Below, piece by piece: positions 1 through 12,800 of a stretch of 64,000 nucleotides of DNA. The first letter of the stretch is position 1. Every line of letters begins with the position of its first letter. This DNA is from Stercorarius parasiticus (Eukaryota; Chordata; Aves; Charadriiformes; Stercorariidae). The notes below the pieces were generated by a model, which made no database searches, was not told the DNA's origin, and worked only from the letters and a program-made list of their open reading frames with translations. Location: contig VWZL01000585.1 of NCBI GenBank assembly GCA_013396915.1, forward strand, positions 124,001 to 188,000, in the 5' to 3' direction. Made by a program: the position numbers and the translations under genes.

Positions 1-3000
1 CTGAAGCCATGCCAAGGGGTGCTGTGGAGGCCTGCTGAGGCTGGAGGGATGTGGAGGAGGAGAATGTTTGCTCCCATGGATCTGCAATGTTCTGCCATGT
101 CTAGGTGCTTCCTTAAAAGGTCCCCGGAAACACGTTTGCCCTGCTTGCAGCCCTGGTATCCATCCATAAGGGGCTTGGTGGTGTGGGGGGAGCCCACGGA
201 GACTCTGGAGATGAGGAAATCTCAAATGTGGCTTCAGAGCAGCTGTCTGGGTGGGGAACAAATCCAGCTCTGTGTCCTTCCCCCATGGGCGGGGGTCTCA
301 GCTACCTGCGGTGCAGATGGATGGTGGTGGTGGCTGGGAAGTTGCGACCCAGCTGTTCTAGTCCCACAGGAAAGGTGAAACAGGCTTGGGTGGGCTGTCC
401 AGGCTGTGCAATGCCTGAGAAGTGCCTCCTTGTGCCTGGAGGTCCCTGCTGTGGGGATGTCTCAGGGCAGTGTCCCCAGACCCCCCATAGCTTGCAGACC
501 CCACGGCTGAAGCTGCAGCTGAAGCAGGCGGGCACGGAGAAGGGCTGCGGGGCCAGGGCTCCTACCTGTAGCGAGCGCCACGAACAAGCAACAACAGGAG
601 CAGCTAGCTGCAGGTCTCACACAGCTTACCAACAAACTTGTCAGTGTTTCAGTGGGGAATCACAGAACGAGTGCGCGCAATCATGATGCCACGGCTGCCT
701 TCCTGGAAGAGCAGGCATTGCTGTGTACCCGAGCAGCTCCGGTGAGCGCAGGCAGCCTGGGCTGTTATGCCCTGCGTGCTCCCTCTCTGCACCCTCCAGG
801 AAAGGAAGCTTGTTTTTGGTGTTTGGCTACTTAGTTTCTGCAAAAATGCTAGGAAGCTGAGCTAAGACATTCCAAACTCATGTGATCCCATCATTCTCAC
901 ATTTTGGTTACGTGCCTTTGAACCAGACATGAGCTCTCGCCCATCTCCATCTCCTTCCTCCCCGACTCTGGATCTTGCACTGGTTTTGTTTCTAATACCC
1001 TAAAAATAATGTGGGTGGAGGTTGTGCATATGTATTTCTGAAATTGCTTCCTCATTTCTGTACTCCCCCAGTGCAAGTGTCGCTCAGCCTGGGTTAACAA
1101 CACTGGTAGCACTGAGGATCGAAAGCTACATGTCAAGTTATGCATCTGGCATTGTGTCCGAAACAGGAAAGAGCACAGCTCATTCAGAGGCATCACAAAC
1201 ACCTATGCACAGACTGTCTTTTGTGGTTTTAATTGCCTTCAACTTGTCCTCCTGCCTTGCATACGAAAACCCAAGTGCATGCAGATTCGGTGGCTTTAGA
1301 AATGTGCTGTCAGACCCCTGCCGTCTCTCCTAGAGGAAACATTCCCAGCCTTTGGCACCCCAAGGCATTGCAGGCTTGCTGCACACACCCAGCAGTTGCC
1401 AAAATTTGCTGCGTTGCTCAAAATTATTTTGGTCCCTCTTCCACAGGGACCTGAAAGCTACAGTCTCCTGGGGTTTTTCTCAACCCTTTCCAATCATCGT
1501 TCCATTCTAGTGATGGGGCAAGCAGGCAGGTGGCTTTGGGGCTCTATGAGCCTGTTGGCACTCTGCAGCAGACCCTGGTTATTTGGTCATCTCAGTAGTT
1601 TTCCAAATAAATACCTCACGGTGGCACATGCAGCAACGTTATTCCAGCAAGGACTGAAGGAAACTGGAGTTAGTTGGCCATATGGCTTGCTGGGTGGTTT
1701 TTTTTACAACAAACCCAGTGCCCCCGTGCCATCAGGCTGCTGTGCTCCATCCAACCAGCAGGACAGGGCAAAGAACATACTCACCGCAGACCACAGCCCC
1801 TGGCCCGCCCAGAGCACCCCGTGTGTGGGAGTCACAGGGCAGGGGCAGGGGCCCTTGGCCAACGCCTGGCAGCCCTTGCTGGCACCCTCCTCAATTTAGT
1901 TCCCATTTCCCAGGAAAGTGCTCTCACCACCCCAAAAAGAGGAATTGGGGAATTATATAGGAGATTTTAACTTCTCAGAAAACCAGTGGAACAACCAATA
2001 GAACTGTTTGTAAACATCTAGAAGGAAAAAGGAAATGAGTAGCAACCAGCATGGGTTTCCAAGAGCAAAACCTAATATTGTCTTGTGGGGCAAGGAAGCC
2101 TCTTGGGCAGAGGAGAAGCTGTGGGTATTTACTGTGCATTCAGTAATAGTTTTGACTCTCTTTTTCATAATATTCATGAAGCACGGTCTGTACGAAACTG
2201 CTGCTCAGTAGAAGCAGTGCTGAGTGATTATTGATGGTTTGTTGTCAAAATGGAAGGACGCACCTTGTCCTCTTGAGACCTGCCCTTCTGCAATGTGCCC
2301 CTCACCTTGGGCATCCTCTGGGCCCTCTGGCAAGCCATGCGGGAATGGGGACGTGCTCACGGGTGAGATCTGGCCTCCCAGCTCTTGCTGGTAGTCTTTG
2401 CCTATAATCTAAAGGTTTGGCCTCCACATGGAATAAATTACTAGGAGAGCAGTGCTGTTGATCTCATTGCTGCCGTCAAGTAATAGAATTTACGCCCCGT
2501 GTTGGGCTGTCTCCTTGTGTGCGGTTGCTTATTTTCCACCAAGGCTGTCTTTGCCTTGAGAAAACTGATCACGTGGTTTGATTTTGTAAAACAGCGGGAA
2601 ATAGTGAAGCCTTGCAGTTATATGGGAGGAGGGAAAAAAACAAAGTGTTACAAAAGCAAGACTTTTCATCCAGGTCCTGCTGCTCAGCATGTGCCCCAGC
2701 TATTGCTGTTTAATGTTTCTGCCCACTCCAGAAATAAAGTATTTTCCAACTAAGGCAGATTTATTTATCTAAGTCAAGGAATTTTACCTAAAAAGTTTGT
2801 GGACTCCTGCTCCAGTGTCTCTGAACGACCTGAACTCTCTCTTACCTTTGATTTCCCTTCCATTTGGCTTTTTCTTGCTCATTGCTTATAGCCGCTCTTT
2901 GTCTGATGTGTGTGTCAAGGATTTCTGGCAGAGGCACTTAGCCAGTAGGGAGGAGTTCATATTAGGCTACTTTTGGCAGTGTAAAATAGAGAAGGAAATT

Positions 3001-6000
3001 GTGAACATGCTGTGAAATCACAAATAAAAATATTCGCATTTATGGGGAGGAGGGATTTTGTGGGGAGATCCCAAAAGAGGAGTGTCTGCATGGAGGTAAA
3101 TCCTGCTGTGCTTCATCCCAGAGTGCTGTGCTGGGATTTTTCTGAGCAAGCTGCTTTATGGCAGCAGTGGGATGAGCAGTGGATGGGTTCCCCGGGGCAG
3201 ACCTCCAGCAGCTGCTTGTTCCTCACTTCTGTGCACAGAGTCATTTTCCCTGGCTGTCACAGTCCTCGCGTCAAGAGAAGGCTTTTTTCCAAGAGGATCC
3301 AATGCTGAGCTCCGGCTGCACTGGGCAGGGCAAAGCCAGGCAGGATTAGGACCTGCCCCTCTGACAGTGCTGGCAGCTTTTCTTGGTGCTTAGGGACTGT
3401 GGCATGCTCAGCGCCTTGGGACAGGCTAGGTGGCATCTGGAAGTGACTAGGGAACAGCTACGTGTTTAATGGCAGTTTTTAATGTCAGCGTTGTGATATT
3501 CAGCACAGCCACCAATGGGCAGCAGTGCAGACCTCTGAGCAAGCCAAAGCTGGCGTTCCGTCAACTGGCAGCCACCGCATTTCACACCGGAATTGTTCGG
3601 TTTCTAAAGGTCAGCTGCTGCCTCCTTTTTGACATGACAGGAGATTTTCCATTGCTGGTGGTGATCTTTGCTCTGAGCGTTATCTCTTTCCAGTGAGCCC
3701 CTGTGGACCGTGCTCTTTTTTTCCTCGGAGTGGTCTTCATTAACCATGGTATCAGCTGAGTGGGTAGGGGCTAAGCGTTCACTGTGACACCTTTAAAAGG
3801 TCAAAGTGAACTTAGTCATACCAGTCTCCCTTCCTTTTCCTCAGTAGCTGCTTCAGTCAGAAATCCCACTGCACCACACCATCATACCGTAAGATATCAG
3901 GAGAGAAAAATCAAGTACATCTTTTGCCATTTTTATGGTAAAGAAAAATAACAATCTATGAAAAAAAAAAAAGAAATAATTCTATAGCTGACATTGAGAA
4001 ATGCAGGTGGTCTCACAGAGCTCCCTGGCTCAGCCAGCTCCATTCCCAGTCATTCCTGCAGTGTTAAAAACCCCTAGGAGGGATGTGAAGCTGGTGATGC
4101 TTCAGACACAGCTCTGCTCTTGGCTAAGGAAGTGGTTTCTCTTGTCTATCTGGCACTGTCATCATTGACCTGTATGCTTCCCCTCATCACCTACATGGGA
4201 GTTTTCCGTCCAACAAAGATGATCCCAAAGCCATCCCTGCTGAAAATGAGGTTTTATTGCAGCCCTTGATTCTTCCTGTGGGTGTCTAACCTGGTCGCTT
4301 CTTTTAAACATGGTGATAGGAATTGCAAGCAGAGCTTTGGGGAAGATTTGCAGGCAGAGGTACTACCTCTTATTAGTTCACTTCAACAGCTGGAGCGAAG
4401 CATGAGCAGATGGGTGGGGGGCAAGCAGAGACTGCAGTAAGGAGAGGGGGAGTTAAGGGCTGGTGACCTTCCTAGGACAGAGACAAACTGGGAATTGTCA
4501 CAGCTCTGCCTGCAAACCCCAGCCTCTACCATGTGTCCTCTGTCTTGGGGTGACTTGTGCTTTTTAATCAGTGGTGATGGCCTTACATTTACTTCAAACT
4601 GTTGCATTAAAGAGGTGGAGAAGGGTTAGACATCATTCCTGCCCCAGCCAAACCCAGTGAGAAAGACCCACCTGCAGTACCATTTCCTACTTCATGAGTC
4701 TAGTCACTTCATCCCTTTGCAGGTGTTTTATTGGGATGACATGTTCATCCTTTTCTAATCAGCATTTGTGCGGTCGTCTTCACCTGCCTCTCACCATCAG
4801 CTTTGTCAGCAAAGATTAATCCATTAGTTATGGAACTCCAGAGACTCAACCAAGATCTGGTGTCAACAAAAGCACATTGACCAGCATGATGCTTCATAGC
4901 ATCTCCCTCATGGGCAATATGAACTCTTTCCTTTCCTTGTTTTCTGAATATTGTTTTCTTAACAGCTGTCAAGTTAACCTTCTGGCTAAATTGTTTCCTT
5001 CAATGTTTCTTAAACACCTCTTAAAGAGCTCTAACTGTCTATTCACAGTCATTTAGTTATTGTTTTTTCCACCTGGTCAGTTTTGCTCATAATTTCTCCT
5101 AATTTACATAACCCCTTTTGAAATATCTAGTATCTGTATTACTGGTTGGGGCTGCCCTTTGTTTGCTCATACTGACTATAATCAGATCATGGTCACTACT
5201 CCTTAAACCCTGACCACTTCTTCAGCAATTAAATCATCTTTACTCACTGCAAAAAGCACTAAATATAGCACTTGCATCCGGCTTAACAGTTTCTATATTA
5301 GCAAATGTCCATCTGAAACCTTTGGAAACTCTCCTGACACTCACCCTGGTCACAAATGAGTCTCGATAGAGATTTTTCCCACAACATCGCAGTTTCCTTC
5401 TCCAGATGCCGTGGGAGGGAGGCTGCTGGAACCTGGTGCCAATCTGCTTTAACGCAGCAGGCAGAAACAACCTGCTCTCAGTTTTCTTTTTTTTATTCTT
5501 TATTCCTTTTATTTGCAAAAGACTGAATTGCCTCGATGCAGCCTGAATGAATGATTGAAAAATTGTTATCACAACAGGGGTTTCCGTCAGTGTAAACTTT
5601 TACATTTGGATGAGACGAGAAAAGGTCCCTATCTCCAAAAAGCAAGCAGTCCTTGGCCCCTTCTCCGAGGGTGCCCCCAGCAGATAGTCCTTGAGGCTTT
5701 CAGGCTCATCTAATGCCAACTGTACCTTCTTCACGGCATAAGCCAGTAACACAGCAGGGGCAGGAAGTATTTCCCAGCTGCTGTACAATTCTCCTACCAC
5801 TATAAAACAAGGGGCCAGGCCCGGTTTCCTCAGGGCTGTGTGTCGTAGCGAGCAGGAGGCCACGCGCGCTTACAGGAGCAGCCCATGGGTGTTGTGGACA
5901 GGGGCGCCCACAGCCATCACATGGCTGTGTATTTCGAGTACGCGCGGGGGCTCTACAAATGAGTGCGTCCAGCCCCTCTGCAGCGCCAGTGCAGAGGGCT

Positions 6001-6622
6001 GCAAGGCAGTATCGAGAGCCTCAAATGACTAACTCCGGCCGGAGGTTTTCTCTGTATTACACACAGCAGCACTCGTGCTCGGGCAGGCTTTAAAACGGGG
6101 GATGGCACGAAGGCTGTGGTTGCAACCGGAGCCCCCAGAGACTCTGGCTCCCTGCCCTTCCCACGCAGCCATCACGCTGCCAGCCCCGAGGGACGCAAGC
6201 AGGAGTACAAGGGGTACAGCAGGACGAAACTCCGGGGGGCTGAGCACTCAGCCCCTCACCACCAATATAGGCAGCTGACCTGTGTTTGTTTTCTTCTTCA
6301 CCTGCCACTTTCGCTAGTCCTTAAGTGAAATATAAACAGCCCAGCCCTCCCATAGAGACACGAACACAACTGGGCTTCAGGAGCATGTTTGGGGCTCCTT
6401 TGCCTGTAGCCAGCACCCCACACACCCCAGCCACCCTGGGGGGGCTTGAGAAGGGACACTTCTCTGCAGGCAGGCAAGCAAGTATGCGTTCACACTGGTG
6501 TCCCGCTGGGGAAGCCTGTGGTGAGCTCAATTTGTGTTAGGGTTTGCCAAATCTGGCAGCCTGATAGAGGTAAGGCTGCCCCAGCTCTGACTTCCTGGGT
6601 GCAAGCAGCAAGGAGGTAGAGT
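1..6622. other. Intergenic sequence, no gene recognised
   Basis: Open frames on both strands are short (none above about 170 codons) and none resembles a known protein or has a consistent splice context. Around 4750-5290 the plus strand is AT-richer and vaguely like antisense old LINE sequence, but too diverged to name. The only promoter-like spot is the TATA/short-ORF feature near 5.8-6.0 kb. Confidence 0.6.
5801..5962 (+). promoter_or_regulatory. TATA-like box with short downstream ORF
   Basis: TATAAAA at 5801-5807 is followed 80 bp later by an ATG (5885) in a CpG-rich stretch; the ORF is 25 codons (ending EYARGLYK, TGA at 5960-5962). No family recognised. Weak evidence of a promoter; it could be chance. 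Confidence 0.15.
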
Positions 6623-6831
6623 GTATGTGCACACAGCACATATATACATACACACACAGGACACGTATATACGCACACACACACAGTCAGCCACGCAGAT
6701 CAGCACAGGCAGAAAATGCACAATACACACACAAACAGCACTAGTGGGCTCATTCTTTTCCCCTCGCTGGCTAAGCAGGATCAAGGCCCATTAGCAGAAA
6801 ATATATACATATGTATATACACACACAATAT
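6623..6831. repeat. CA/TA-rich microsatellite cluster
   Basis: Interrupted runs of (CA)n and (TA)n, for example 'acatatatacatacacacac', 'cgcacacacacacag' and 'atatatacatatgtatatac'. Compound dinucleotide repeat; nothing else seen around it. Confidence 0.8.
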
Positions 6832-9800
6832 AGATTCCTCCAGCTGCTGGTTTTAGACATGCAGCCTCTCCATGACCCTTTTATTCTAGTTTCCAGCTGG
6901 CCTGGCTTGCTAGCGATCACACATACCAACATACCCACCTGCACCCCAGTCTCCTGTTGCTGCCACTTTGACCTCCCTACACAGCTGTGCACGCCGAGCA
7001 GAGACCCTCACCAGGAAAACAGCGTAAGAGATTTTAATAAGCGGCCAGGACATGGAGCAATGATCAGTCAGAGGGCATGGCCAGACAGAAATACAAGCAG
7101 TCCCTTTGTCCCCTTTTCCCACGCTGGTTCCTCCCTAAAACGCCTCCTTGATCCTTCCTTTTGCTCCTTCACCCAGACATCCCACAGTAAGTCATGTACG
7201 GTCTCAGAGGGCTCTTCCCAGCATCCTGTAATAAGACTTATGTGCCTTTGGGCAATCGCCCTCTTTTCTGGGCAGACAGGGAGAGTTTCCTGGTTCCTTG
7301 CCAAGGCAAATGCAGTAACCCAGGGGGTGTATAACCACCTGACCCCAGCAGTGTCCTCTTTTCCCCAGTGCCACCAGAGCTCACATGTTAAACAGATACT
7401 TGGAGCATTTGTTGCTTTTCATTTTCTTTCACATAGCTACAAACGCCCGGACAGGCTCCTGCACTGACACTAACATCTGTTAAATATTTTCACTGCGAGA
7501 CTGCAAAACCAGTAAGTTATAGCTCGGGGATTTGGTGGCATCTTTTTCTTGTTAAATCATCTCTCCTTATTCAGCGTTTAGGGATTGTTTTTTTTACTGT
7601 ATGCAGCTTTTTTAGAACCTTAAGAGACGGATTTCTTTCAGTCGCACATCTTCAGTATAGCTTATTCACCTAGACTCCTTTTCCCTGACAACATGCTCAG
7701 TTCCCTTCAAGGCTGAGGACAGGGGAAAGAACCCAGATGACTTTGTTTTTACAGCATTTCTTCTCCTTTCATGGCATCTGCCCCGCACAAGGAGGGAGCT
7801 GCAGTAGCCAGATCCACCACCTGATGTGGAAATGCTGGTTGTCGGGGCATGGCTGCTGGAGTTCACCTGCATCCCAGCCACAGCGCCTACAACAGGTGAA
7901 GTAAAGCCTCACTGTCCTGACCCTGCTTTGGGCAAACCCCTGGGCAGAAGTAGTCCCTGCCCTGCTCCCTGTATACCTAAAGATGGCCTCAGCTGGCCCC
8001 TGATGCATAACGAGCTGGGCCTGACTCCAGCCTCTGCAGCCCTTACCTGCAGGTCCAGCTTCCCTCCAGGTCCAGCTGCTAATGCTCTTTCCCAGTCTAT
8101 GACATGCCAAATCTGAGTCTAGCTCTCCCACGTGGGGATTTTTTTTTTCTTTTTGATCCCCTTCCCTGCAAAAAAAGGTTTGCACGCAAAAGACTTTTCA
8201 GAAAAAAAACAAAGTAATTGCCTTTCTGTCTCAATTCTGAGCAACTTTAGTGCCAAAAATAATAATAAATCTGTATTTTTTTCCTCGGAAAGGCTTTCTG
8301 CACCACAGCCCATCCGGGGATGCAGGGAGAGCCACAGCCGGTGGCAGCACTGCCTGCCTCCTGCTGCCCCGGGGAGGAGGGTCAAACACGTGTCCTCCTG
8401 TCTCTGTGGCGGTCCCCGGCGCCACCTGGGATGGGTCCCATGCAAGGACAACAATCAGATAAGAGGCTCCAAGCAATGACTCGACACGTGGATGTATTTC
8501 CTTTGAAATTCAAGCAAAAAAAAGCACTTGCAAGCAGTGGGCACATGTCTGAACATGTTAACGTGTCTGAACTGGGGTTTAGCACCCAGACAGGTGCTTA
8601 CCATGAGCCCAGCTCCTTTCCCCACCACCCAATCTGTGCCTTCAAGCTTGCACCATTTGTCCCACACATCGGCTGGGAGAGAGCCACTAGCGACGTTCCT
8701 TGATCTGGCCAGAGGAAGAGAAATCAGCTTTTCCTTTGGACTGCAGCATGGGGAAGAGGACGCCAGGCTGGAGTGACATGGGTATAAGCGAGAGCCGGCC
8801 CTTTCCACCAGCCTTGCCTCGCGGCACTAGCCTCTTGCCACTGCTTCCCCCACCTATGTGGGGCAGGGAACGACCCTCGGGAGAAGCACCTTTTTCTCCC
8901 CAGGCAGCGTCAGTGCCAACCACAGCGCAGGATGTCTCTTGCTCATTGTCTCCCCGTGACTCAACTAGGTCAACTGAAGGCAGGCAGCAAGCGAGCAAGG
9001 AGGCAGCCGTGGTGCAAGAAGAGGTTTCTCTTTTCTTAATGCCACGGGCTGTTATCAATTTCGGACATTTTCCAGCCCTGATTTGAAGACAGGTGTCATG
9101 GGAAATCTGTCCACACTTAGGCCTGCTCTTACACATACCCTTGGCAGCTCCCTGTGGGCACTAAAACCTGTGTGAGCCCTGATGGGAGTGAGCCCGCCAG
9201 CTTGCCAGGCTGGGACGCTTGGCCGGGCAGGCTGGGACAGAGGAGAAAGTGGACCACTCCCTCCAAACTGGTGCCCCATCCTGCTTTGATGGCGGAGTAT
9301 GGAGGTACCTGTGAGAGACCTAGCTGTGAAGTTCCATCAAATCTCAAATGGTTTGTGCAGTGCTTTGCCAGGTTTCATGGCCGCTTTCCCATCTTTCTCC
9401 CAGTCATTCTTCTACTTCCTCTGCTAATTTCTCTGTTGGTTGTGTTACTCTTGGCAGGCTTGGCACCATAATTGTGCTAATGGGTAAATAATATTTGTTG
9501 TTATGACAGTTGCACCATTACCATCTACAAAATCACTGTCGATCTGGATAGAGATGCTGGTTAGTGCTGGAAAATAAAGTCCCCGTGGCTTTACATGGCA
9601 CCCACACTTGTCTCAAGGCTGTGATGCACTAGCCCTGCCTGGTGGGCTCCCCTCTCCCACAGTGACACTGGAGTGAAGGGGGGAAGGGGGGACTTTTTAA
9701 AGCCGCTGTCTCCATGGCTATTCATCAGGCCAGCAGGAACATTTGAAGAGCTGCCTTTTGATCCATTTTGCTTCCCAGTTTGCTTTATATGGGTTTGTTG

Positions 9801-12800
9801 CAGTTTAACTGCAAAGAAATCAGCATTTTTGCTGGAAAAGACTTCTGGTATTTGGTGGCTAAAAAAAAAAAAAAAGAAAAAAAAAATCCCAGAGAAGTAC
9901 AGCTGATAATGTGGTGGAGTCATCTGCGTGGTGCTGGGAGCGGGCGCAGTCATGTCTCTCCACCCAGCGATATTATCAATTCTGCTATGACTTGTGCAGA
10001 ATATAGGATGGAAAAAAAGAAAGTGCTTGAGTCAGCTGGAAATTTTCAGGTGGAGTGTGTGTCTGCAGGCAGGGCCGCTGCCTCCCAGGAGCCCACCACG
10101 ACTGGCAGCCTCAGCCACCCAACGGCCCCCGTCTGAGAGCCACACGCGGGTGCAAAAACTCCCCTGGCAGCCAGAGGAGCCTTGCACGGTGACCCCCGGA
10201 TGGAGAGAGGGGTGGTGGAGGGGCTGCTCCAGCCTCCGAAATGGAGACGGCTGGTTCTCCTTCAGCCATGTGTCCTGCTGAAACGGGAGCCGGGGGGGTT
10301 GTGGGGCTGCTGGAGAAATAGATGCAGGGCAGGAGCTTTGGCAATCTCCAGCTTACTCCAGCCGCAGGTAGCTAAATGAAGGCTCCTGAGCGGAGTTCCC
10401 CATACCTTCTCAGTGACATTATTGACCCAGGCTGACTTAGACACATAGTAAGAGTCTGGAAGCCCCTACACCTGACATCCCACGCCTGGGCCAGCGTTGC
10501 TCCCCTAAGGCAAACACGCCAGAGCTAGTGGGTGCCGACTGGTCCCTGTCATCTCGGTATGGGGTCCCTCAAGCTGAGCAGGGGTGTTTGAGGCTGGGCA
10601 TTGTGGGCTGGTGACACTTCTCCACCCCATGCAGAGCCCTGTATAGACTTTTAATAATACAGTATGTATGTAGTCAAACACAGGGTAAAAATGCAGTGCT
10701 TAAGACTGTGATTGTCCCAGGGTCAGAGCAATCCAATGCTTGCATCCCCAAGACTTTTGTAACTTTCCTAGATATCTTTAAAGATGAAAAACCAAATTCC
10801 AGCTGTCAGAGGCTGACAGGCTCCTGGGGCAGAAGGTTCTATCAGTGCTGGACACCAGGTCCTTAAGAGGAGCGCTGCCTGCAGTGCAGGGACACTGCCG
10901 TGTCCCCAGGGTGCCATCCTTCATCCTGCCCTCGCTGCAGGAGCTGCTCAAGGGCAGCCCCAAAGCCTGGTTAGAAACCCCAGTACTGCCCTGAAGCTCC
11001 AGAAAGGAGCCAAGCAGCCGAGAGCTGCAAGCCCGTACCCAGCTGGAGCTGCCTCAGAGGGTCATAGAGCCAAGAGCAGCCAAGCCACAGTTCTGTGGCA
11101 TTGTGGGCAGCTGGTGTGCCCCGAACTGCAAATTGCTTGGGCAGATCTTATTTTTGAACAGTCTTTGCCTTTACAGAGAATGCCAGTCCCTCTGTCTCTG
11201 TTTGTTGAGAGTGGTAGTGAGGAAAATAAGCTGGTTTCCTCACCAGGCAGTTTTGCCGTGCTGATAGGAAGCAGGAAGGAATTTCCCTGGAGACATAACC
11301 CTGCGATGCCCCAAAAGCAAAACAGAGACAGCTGTGGCAGGGGAAACCACTGGAGTGAGCCCTGCGACCTGCGTCCTATCCATCTCGCCACAAGCTGGCA
11401 GTGCGGCAGTGCCAAACCCACTACAAAAACCGCCCAGCTCCCTCTCTCCTCCCCACCAGCACGGATTTTCATGCTTCTTTTAGACCTCTTTTCAAGCTGA
11501 CGCCTTCTGGGCTCAAAAACGCTCTTGACAATCTGCTGGCCATCAGTCAATTCAGTGGCTGACCAGTTTAAGCAAACCTAGTCCCTGCTAAATGACGTAC
11601 CTCATCACCCGTCGTTGGGATGCCTTGGCCAAGGGAGGGCTGGGTGGCTTGCAGGGCTGCATCCCTGCCTGCCTGTTTCCCCTGGCTTAAAATAAGCCCC
11701 AGTGAAAGCTGCTAAATATTGGGATCCCATTCTCAGCTTAACTTGCCTTCTGGTGACTGCGTCATCGACAAGGCGTGATTTGCTCTGAGAGGCCATGTGG
11801 GAGGAATGGAGGGAATAAAGTTATTAGGTTGGTTTGCAGACTACTGGGAGTAGGAAAACTAATGGATGGGAGCTACCGTTTGGGAAGCCAGCTCTCTTAT
11901 AGCAGATGCCTGCAGGAAGTAATGATTTAAGCCTCTAAGAGAGCAGCTTTTCCCCACCCTCCAGTGTTTATGTACAGCATCGCTTGGGCATTAGGCCACA
12001 TGGCCTGGTTGGTTCCAACTCCCAAGAGAAATGAGATTGTATTTCTCAGGTTTCCTGTGGGTTTTTGCAACGTTATTTACTTTGAGTTACTGGATCTGAA
12101 GTTTCACTGGGACTCATGCTCTCACTTACAGCATGCAAGTAGTCCAAGAGAGAATAAATCACAGGAAATGACCACACAGAGCGGTGGCAGTTGGGATGTT
12201 TCTGCCTGGTGAGGTCTGCTATGGACCATATTCATGGAAGTCAGGTCAGTGAAGGTACTCTGAGTGAAGCCTGGGCTAAATACTCCTTCCCACGCACTCC
12301 CCATGTTCCTGGAAGCAGCGTCATGTTCCCATATCAGCGGTGATTATTTGCATGTGGTGCAAAGCCCTAACCAGCAGCGAGGGGCTGGGGACTGCACTGT
12401 ACTGTTGTGCTGAAATTGTGCCTCTCGGCAGGCTTTTACACAGGTTTCTTTATTTTTCCTATATGACAAGATCCTCCCCACCATAAAGTTCATGTTCTCA
12501 TTGTAGCTGCCTTTGGGAATTAAGAAAATGATCCATTAAGAGCCTTTATATGTTTTTGGTTTTTTTTTAAAAAGAAAATCGTCTTCAACCACATCGTCTG
12601 CAGTGCACGGCATTTGTCTTGGGACAGGCAGGGGTCTCAGGCTGTGAGATGGGGACACGGGCTGGAGCTGCTCTCACTGTCTTCCCCCCCTCCGCAGCAG
12701 TGTGCCGTCCAGAGCAGTGCCAGCCCAGGGCTCAAGCCTCCCAGCTGGGTACAGGACACTCAAGAGAAGTTTCAGTTGCCCATAGCATCCCCTTTTCAAC

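Noticed and set aside
6811..7467. 218-codon plus frame
   Set aside because: Starts in a CA/TA microsatellite, has random-looking Ser/His/Cys-rich composition, no domain and no splice or promoter context.
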